Shown: in pieces, positions 6,544-9,721 of the stretch
Numbering within the stretch: position 1 is the stretch's first letter
How the letters are laid out: each line of letters begins with the position of its first letter
From: Flavobacteriaceae bacterium
GTDB lineage: Bacteria > Bacteroidota > Bacteroidia > Flavobacteriales > Flavobacteriaceae
DNA: 9,721 nt
NCBI GenBank assembly: GCA_014239895.1
Contig: JAAZXZ010000136.1
Coordinates: 1-9,721 of the forward strand
Direction: 5' to 3'
Notes under the pieces: model-generated
What the model saw: only the letters and a program-made list of their open reading frames with translations
What the model was told of the DNA's origin: nothing
Database searches by the model: none
Position numbers and translations under genes: made by a program

Positions 6544-8088
6544 TTATAATTTAATTATTTTACCATCTTCTTGAGTAAAGTGATATTCTAGATATTTATA
6601 AGCATCTCTTGGAATTATTTTTACCCATTTTTGGTATTTAAAGTACCACTTTAATCTAATTGAAGGATATCCTCTTTCAAGATATGCAGCAATAAAGGGA
6701 TGCGTATTTAAATTAAATTTCTTATACCCCTTTTTGTATATATCCTCTAGTTCTTCAGATATTCTCCTTACTAAAATAATTGGTGCCTCTACTTCATTTT
6801 TATTGTTGCTAGGATTTTCTTCGCTAGTTTTAATTTTCATTTCTGGTCTGACTCTTTGCCTTGTAATTTGTATTAATCCAAATTTACTCGGTGGAAGTAT
6901 CTTATGTTTAGCCCTATCTTCTGCCATCTCTGTTTTTAGATGACCATATAGTTTTTTTCTATTTTCGGCTGTATTTTGATCTATAAAATCAACAACGATA
7001 ATTCCTCCCATATCACGGAGTCTTAATTGTCTAGCTATCTCTGTAGCTGCTATTAAATTAACCTCTAATGCTGATTCTTCTTGATTTTTTGATGTTGATT
7101 TTCTATTACCACTATTAACATCAATCACATGAAGCGCTTCAGTGTGTTCAATAACTAGGTATGATCCTTTAGTCATTGATACAGTTTTTCCAAATGAAGT
7201 TTTTATTTGTCTTTCTATTCCAAATTTTTCAAAAATTGGAAGATCTGATTTATAAAATTTAACAATAGATTCTTTTTGTGGAGCAATTTTTTGCACATAA
7301 TCTTTTATTTGTATGTGAAGTGCTTCATCATCTACAGCAATTGAGGAGAATGTCTCATCAAAAACATCCCTTAGGATTTTAGATGATTTATTCATTTCAC
7401 TCATTACTTTACTTGGTTGATTTGCTCCTTGCAACTTTCTGCACATTGCTACCCATCTACTAAATAAGTTTCGTAAATCTTTGTCTAGTTCAGCAACTTT
7501 TTTGCCTTTTGCAACTGTACGTATTATTACTCCAAATCCTTTTGGAGCAATACTCTTTACAAGCCTTTTTAGCCGATCCTTTTCTTTATCATCTTCAATT
7601 TTTTGCGAAATTGATATTCGATTTGAAAACGGAACCAATACTAAGTATCTTCCAGCTATTGATAATTCTGAGGTTATCCTAGGCCCTTTAGTTGAGATAG
7701 GTTCTTTTACTATTTGAACAAGTATACTTTGATTTGGTTTTAGTACATCTGACATCAAACCATTTTTTTCAATATCCTTTTCGAATGAAAAATTTTTCAG
7801 TGAAAAGTCCCTTAATTTTCCAGCGCATACACTTTTAATAAATTTTTGTAATGTTGGAAGTTTTGGACCTAAATCATGATAATGTAGAAATCCATCTTTC
7901 TTGTATCCAACATTAACAAATGCAGCATTTAATGCTGGCATTGCTTTTCTTACTTTAGCTAAAAAAACATCTCCTACAGAAAAATTAAAATTTTCATCAT
8001 CTTTTTGAAATTCAACTAGTTTCCCATCTTTTAATAAGGCAAAATCAATATTATTTGAACCAGAACGAATTATTAATTCTTTATTCAT
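6544..8088 (-). CDS. rng: Ribonuclease E/G family endoribonuclease (RNase G-like)
   Basis: A 514-residue cytoplasmic endoribonuclease. Family members cut single-stranded AU-rich RNA near a 5' monophosphate, and E. coli RNase G also matures the 16S rRNA 5' end. An S1 RNA-binding domain lies at about 38-130 (VGDVFLAKVRKAM and on), followed by the RNase H-like and DNase I-like core. Catalytic Mg-binding aspartates are D323 in VIDVNSG and D367 in VVDFIDQ, the counterparts of D303 and D346 of E. coli RNase E. ITRQRVRPEM (408-417) ends the core. The Zn-link CPxCxG expected just after it is absent: residues 418-435 are polar and have no Cys, which I believe is usual in Bacteroidota. The small C-terminal domain follows (about 436-514). 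There is no RNase E-type degradosome scaffold tail, hence the RNase G call. It lies downstream of HU and a 30-residue basic protein gene after a 154-nt leader. ATG 8088 places ELIIRSG at the N terminus. Confidence 0.93.
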   Translation of the reverse strand: MNKELIIRSGSNNIDFALLKDGKLVEFQKDDENFNFSVGDVFLAKVRKAMPALNAAFVNVGYKKDGFLHYHDLGPKLPTLQKFIKSVCAGKLRDFSLKNFSFEKDIEKNGLMSDVLKPNQSILVQIVKEPISTKGPRITSELSIAGRYLVLVPFSNRISISQKIEDDKEKDRLKRLVKSIAPKGFGVIIRTVAKGKKVAELDKDLRNLFSRWVAMCRKLQGANQPSKVMSEMNKSSKILRDVFDETFSSIAVDDEALHIQIKDYVQKIAPQKESIVKFYKSDLPIFEKFGIERQIKTSFGKTVSMTKGSYLVIEHTEALHVIDVNSGNRKSTSKNQEESALEVNLIAATEIARQLRLRDMGGIIVVDFIDQNTAENRKKLYGHLKTEMAEDRAKHKILPPSKFGLIQITRQRVRPEMKIKTSEENPSNNKNEVEAPIILVRRISEELEDIYKKGYKKFNLNTHPFIAAYLERGYPSIRLKWYFKYQKWVKIIPRDAYKYLEYHFTQEDGKIIKL

Positions 8089-8145
8089 TTTTTCAATATT
8101 TATACAGTTATAATTAACTGATTATTAATAATTATTCAATTCAAA

Positions 8146-8192
8146 AAATTCATTAATTGCAAACGCTATTATTGCAACTATTAAATGAATTT
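8146..8192 (-). promoter_or_regulatory. Imperfect dyad with TTGCAA repeat in the RNase leader
   Basis: In the 154-nt gap between the 30-residue gene and the RNase gene, positions 8146-8162 and 8172-8192 form an imperfect inverted repeat. The outer arms AAATTCAT/ATGAATTT and the inner TTGCAA/TTGCAA match; two small insertions fall in the right arm, and the loop is 9 nt. On the minus strand the stem runs into TTTTTT, so it could act as a weak terminator or attenuator after the small gene. It could equally be an operator or part of the RNase 5' leader. The inner half is also a direct repeat (8156-8170 and 8171-8182). No TAnnTTTG element is visible on the minus strand in this gap. Confidence 0.45.
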
Positions 8193-8242
8193 AATTTCAA
8201 AGAACTTGGTTGAATGTATTAGTTTGACTAATATAAAATATA

Positions 8243-8335
8243 TTAATCTTTTTTCTTGTGACGATTAGCTCTACGTCTTTTTTTTCGTTTATGTGTAGCT
8301 ACTTTATGTCTTTTACGTTTTTTACCACTAGGCAT
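8243..8335 (-). CDS. 30-residue highly basic small protein, probably ribosome- or RNA-associated
   Basis: A complete small gene runs from ATG at 8333-8335 to TAA at 8243-8245. The product starts MPSGKKRKRH and ends NRHKKKD. Twenty of its 30 residues are Lys, Arg or His, and the only acidic residue is the last Asp. It begins 12 nt after the HU stop, on the same strand, so cotranscription with HU is likely. I recall nearly identical short proteins annotated as hypothetical at this place in other Flavobacteriia, which argues for a real gene. Composition and size resemble the smallest ribosomal proteins (bTHX- or bL36-like), and binding to rRNA or nucleic acid is the natural inference. Neighbours HU and RNase G fit a nucleic-acid role. 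I cannot assign it to a named family; it could be one of the extra ribosomal proteins of Bacteroidota. Confidence 0.8.
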   Translation of the reverse strand: MPSGKKRKRHKVATHKRKKRRRANRHKKKD

Positions 8336-8347
8336 ATGTCAATATTT

Positions 8348-8638
8348 TTAATCAATCTTAACTTTATCTTTAACTCCTTTTACAAAAAATTTAGAGGGTT
8401 TAAATGCTGGAATATTGTGAGCAGGAATTTTTATGGTAGTATTATTCTTTATATTTCTACCTGTTTTTTCTGCTCTTTTTTTTACAATGAAACTTCCAAA
8501 GCCTCTTAAATAAACATTTTCACCATTTTCAAGTGAACTTATTATTTCTTTCATTACTGATTCAACTGTAAGTTGAACATCTATTTTTTCAATTCCTAAA
8601 TTCTTAGAAATATTAGATACAATATCAGCCTTAGTCAT
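8348..8638 (-). CDS. HU family DNA-binding protein
   Basis: A 96-residue nucleoid protein of the HU/IHF family, normal length. It dimerises and bends or wraps DNA. Seen in order: the N-terminal helical dimerisation part (residues 1 to about 40, MTKADIVSNIS), the family signature GFGSF (46-50), the DNA-gripping beta arm beginning GRNIKNNTTIKI (60-71), and the return strand with IPAHNIPAFKPSKFF (71-85). The Pro that intercalates in E. coli HU (after Arg-Asn in the arm tip) is Ile63 here, which I believe is common in Bacteroidota. The gene is first in a minus-strand cluster with the 30-residue gene and the RNase gene, and divergent from mutY. A TATATTTG element 43 bases upstream of the ATG is a likely promoter. 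Confidence 0.96.
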   Translation of the reverse strand: MTKADIVSNISKNLGIEKIDVQLTVESVMKEIISSLENGENVYLRGFGSFIVKKRAEKTGRNIKNNTTIKIPAHNIPAFKPSKFFVKGVKDKVKID

Positions 8639-8681
8639 AGATTAAATTTTTATTAATTACTAATATATTTCAACAATGGCG

Positions 8682-8689
8682 CAAATATA
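8682..8689 (-). promoter_or_regulatory. Bacteroidota -7 element (TATATTTG) for the HU cluster
   Basis: On the minus strand the octamer TATATTTG is an exact match to TAnnTTTG, the -7 consensus recognised by the Bacteroidota primary sigma factor. It is the clearest promoter element in the window. It ends 43 bases before the HU ATG, giving a leader of roughly 35-40 nt. No clean TTTG -33 box is visible; a TTG 13 bases upstream is closer than usual. Confidence 0.6.
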
Positions 8690-8771
8690 TGTATTTTAAT
8701 TTCAATATTTAAAACATGAATAGTTTAATTTTTTCTCTAACCATCTATTTTAGATATAATATTTGTTAGAT

Positions 8772-9721
8772 ATGAATTTTGCTCGTGCCATTTTAAATTG
8801 GTATATGGTCAATAAGAGAGATCTTCCCTGGAGAAACACTAATGACCCTTATTCAGTCTGGCTTTCTGAAATAATCCTTCAACAAACTAGAATTGCTCAG
8901 GGCCTACCTTATTATTTAAAATTTATTAATAAATATCCTACAATTAACTTTTTAGCAAGGGCTAATGAAAAGGATATTCTAATATTATGGCAGGGATTAG
9001 GGTATTATTCTAGAGCCAGGAATTTATTAAAGACTGCCAAATTTATAGTTGATGAGTGCAATGGAAAATTTCCAAGTACATATACAGAATTAATAAAACT
9101 AAAAGGCATTGGAGAATATACTGCAAGTGCTATTTCATCAATATGTTTCAATGAGAGAAGAGCTGTCCTTGATGGCAATGTATATAGAGTAATTTCTAGA
9201 TTTTATGGAATAGATGTGCCAGTTAATAATCATTTTGGTAAAAAGTTTTATATGGACTATGCTCAAAAGTTAGCCCCTAAAAAATCTTGCGGTGATTATA
9301 ATCAAGGAATAATGGATTTTGGATCTCTTATATGTAAACCAAAGTCGCCTTTATGTGATAAGTGTATACTAGAAAAGGACTGTATTGCAAGTAACATGAA
9401 AAATATAAATTATTTCCCAGTTAAATTAAAAAAAAATGCCCCTAAAATTACACATTTTAATTATCTAGTATTACTAGATTCTGATCATATGATTTGGATA
9501 AATAAAATTAAGAATGGAATTTGGAAAAATTTGTTTCAGTTTCCAATGATTGAATCAAAAAAAGAATTAAACAAAACACAAGTATTATCTAATGAGATAT
9601 TCAAAAGCATAGCCCCAATTTCTAATTCAGATATTATATTATTTAATTCTAGTCCAATAATACATAAATTATCACATAAAACTATATATGCAAAATTTTG
9701 GATTTTACCTGTTGAGCACTC
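8772..9721 (+). CDS. mutY: A/G-specific adenine DNA glycosylase MutY, 3' partial
   Basis: The first 316 residues are present and the frame is still open at the window end. The enzyme removes adenine mispaired with 8-oxoguanine, starting base-excision repair; the resulting abasic site is a substrate for AP endonucleases such as ExoIII. Visible features: WLSEIILQQT with catalytic E33 (30-39), GLGYYSRARN (76-84), the helix-hairpin-helix LKGIGEYTASA (110-120), catalytic D134 in VLDGNV, and the [4Fe-4S] cluster C188-x6-C195-x2-C198-x5-C204. A NUDIX-like 8-oxoG-sensing domain begins near residue 225, with HKLSHK (298-303) matching the FSH loop. An in-frame TAA at 8757-8759 limits how far upstream the start can lie, and ATG 8772 gives a family-like N terminus (ILNWY, then LPWR). 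It is divergent from HU. Confidence 0.95.
   Translation, partial: MNFARAILNWYMVNKRDLPWRNTNDPYSVWLSEIILQQTRIAQGLPYYLKFINKYPTINFLARANEKDILILWQGLGYYSRARNLLKTAKFIVDECNGKFPSTYTELIKLKGIGEYTASAISSICFNERRAVLDGNVYRVISRFYGIDVPVNNHFGKKFYMDYAQKLAPKKSCGDYNQGIMDFGSLICKPKSPLCDKCILEKDCIASNMKNINYFPVKLKKNAPKITHFNYLVLLDSDHMIWINKIKNGIWKNLFQFPMIESKKELNKTQVLSNEIFKSIAPISNSDIILFNSSPIIHKLSHKTIYAKFWILPVEH

Noticed and set aside
6734..6943. Hydrophobic 69-codon plus-strand frame opposite the RNase gene
   Set aside because: It is antisense to a conserved gene. Its Ser/Leu-rich membrane-like look comes from the complement of Lys/Glu/Asp-rich coding sequence.
7481..7717. 78-codon plus-strand frame opposite the RNase gene
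   Set aside because: It is antisense to the conserved RNase core, with no promoter or recognisable domain.
8258..8509. 83-codon Phe/Ser-rich plus-strand frame opposite HU and the 30-residue gene
   Set aside because: Its Phe and Ser runs are the complement of the Lys-rich HU and small basic protein; both minus-strand genes are better supported.
5614..8753. TATTTTAG octamer before three genes (5614-5621 minus, 5671-5678 plus, 8746-8753 plus) as a shared regulatory motif
   Set aside because: The same octamer also occurs inside coding DNA, and such a sequence is common by chance at this AT content. Distances to the starts differ (24, 4 and 18 nt).
1..9721. A defence island, mobile element, CRISPR array, or other new multi-gene system
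   Set aside because: Every gene is a housekeeping, secretion-substrate or outer-membrane type. There is no transposase, integrase, repeat array, toxin-antitoxin pair or tRNA, and no cluster of unknown genes sharing an operon.

Overview
The window looks like a chromosomal segment from a low-GC, probably marine, Flavobacteriia-type member of the Bacteroidota. The evidence is a type IX secretion (T9SS) C-terminal sorting domain on the first protein, a large Bacteroidota-type outer-membrane beta-barrel protein, HU and RNase E/G proteins with residues I associate with this phylum, a TAnnTTTG-type -7 promoter element upstream of HU, and very AT-rich non-coding DNA with little Shine-Dalgarno signal.

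Layout from left to right. Positions 1-1436 (+) hold the 3' part of a secreted T9SS cargo protein with two CARDB-like Ig repeats, a GEVED-like domain and a sorting domain; its 5' end lies outside the window. Positions 1469-2293 (+) encode a classical short-chain dehydrogenase/reductase, possibly cotranscribed with it. Converging on this pair, with an 8-nt gap, is a 1095-residue outer-membrane protein (2302-5589, -). It belongs to a conserved but functionally uncharacterised family that resembles part of the T9SS translocon protein SprA/Sov. Divergent from it is exodeoxyribonuclease III (5683-6447, +), which ends at a hairpin-rich spacer with a clear bidirectional terminator. On the other side of that terminator lies a minus-strand cluster transcribed in the order HU (8348-8638), a 30-residue very basic protein (8243-8335), then an RNase E/G family ribonuclease (6544-8088). 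Divergent from HU is mutY (8772-9721, +), cut by the window end.

The right half is housekeeping: base-excision repair (MutY, and ExoIII acting on abasic sites), nucleoid structure (HU) and RNA maturation or decay (RNase G). No intergenic stretch exceeds 300 bases. The longest are the 154-nt leader before the RNase gene, which contains an imperfect dyad with a TTGCAA repeat, and the 133-nt HU/mutY divergent region.

I see no mobile element, CRISPR array, phage, defence locus, tRNA or rRNA. I do not see an undescribed multi-gene system. The items most worth following up are the 30-residue basic protein, the uncharacterised outer-membrane protein, and the structured leader ahead of the RNase gene.
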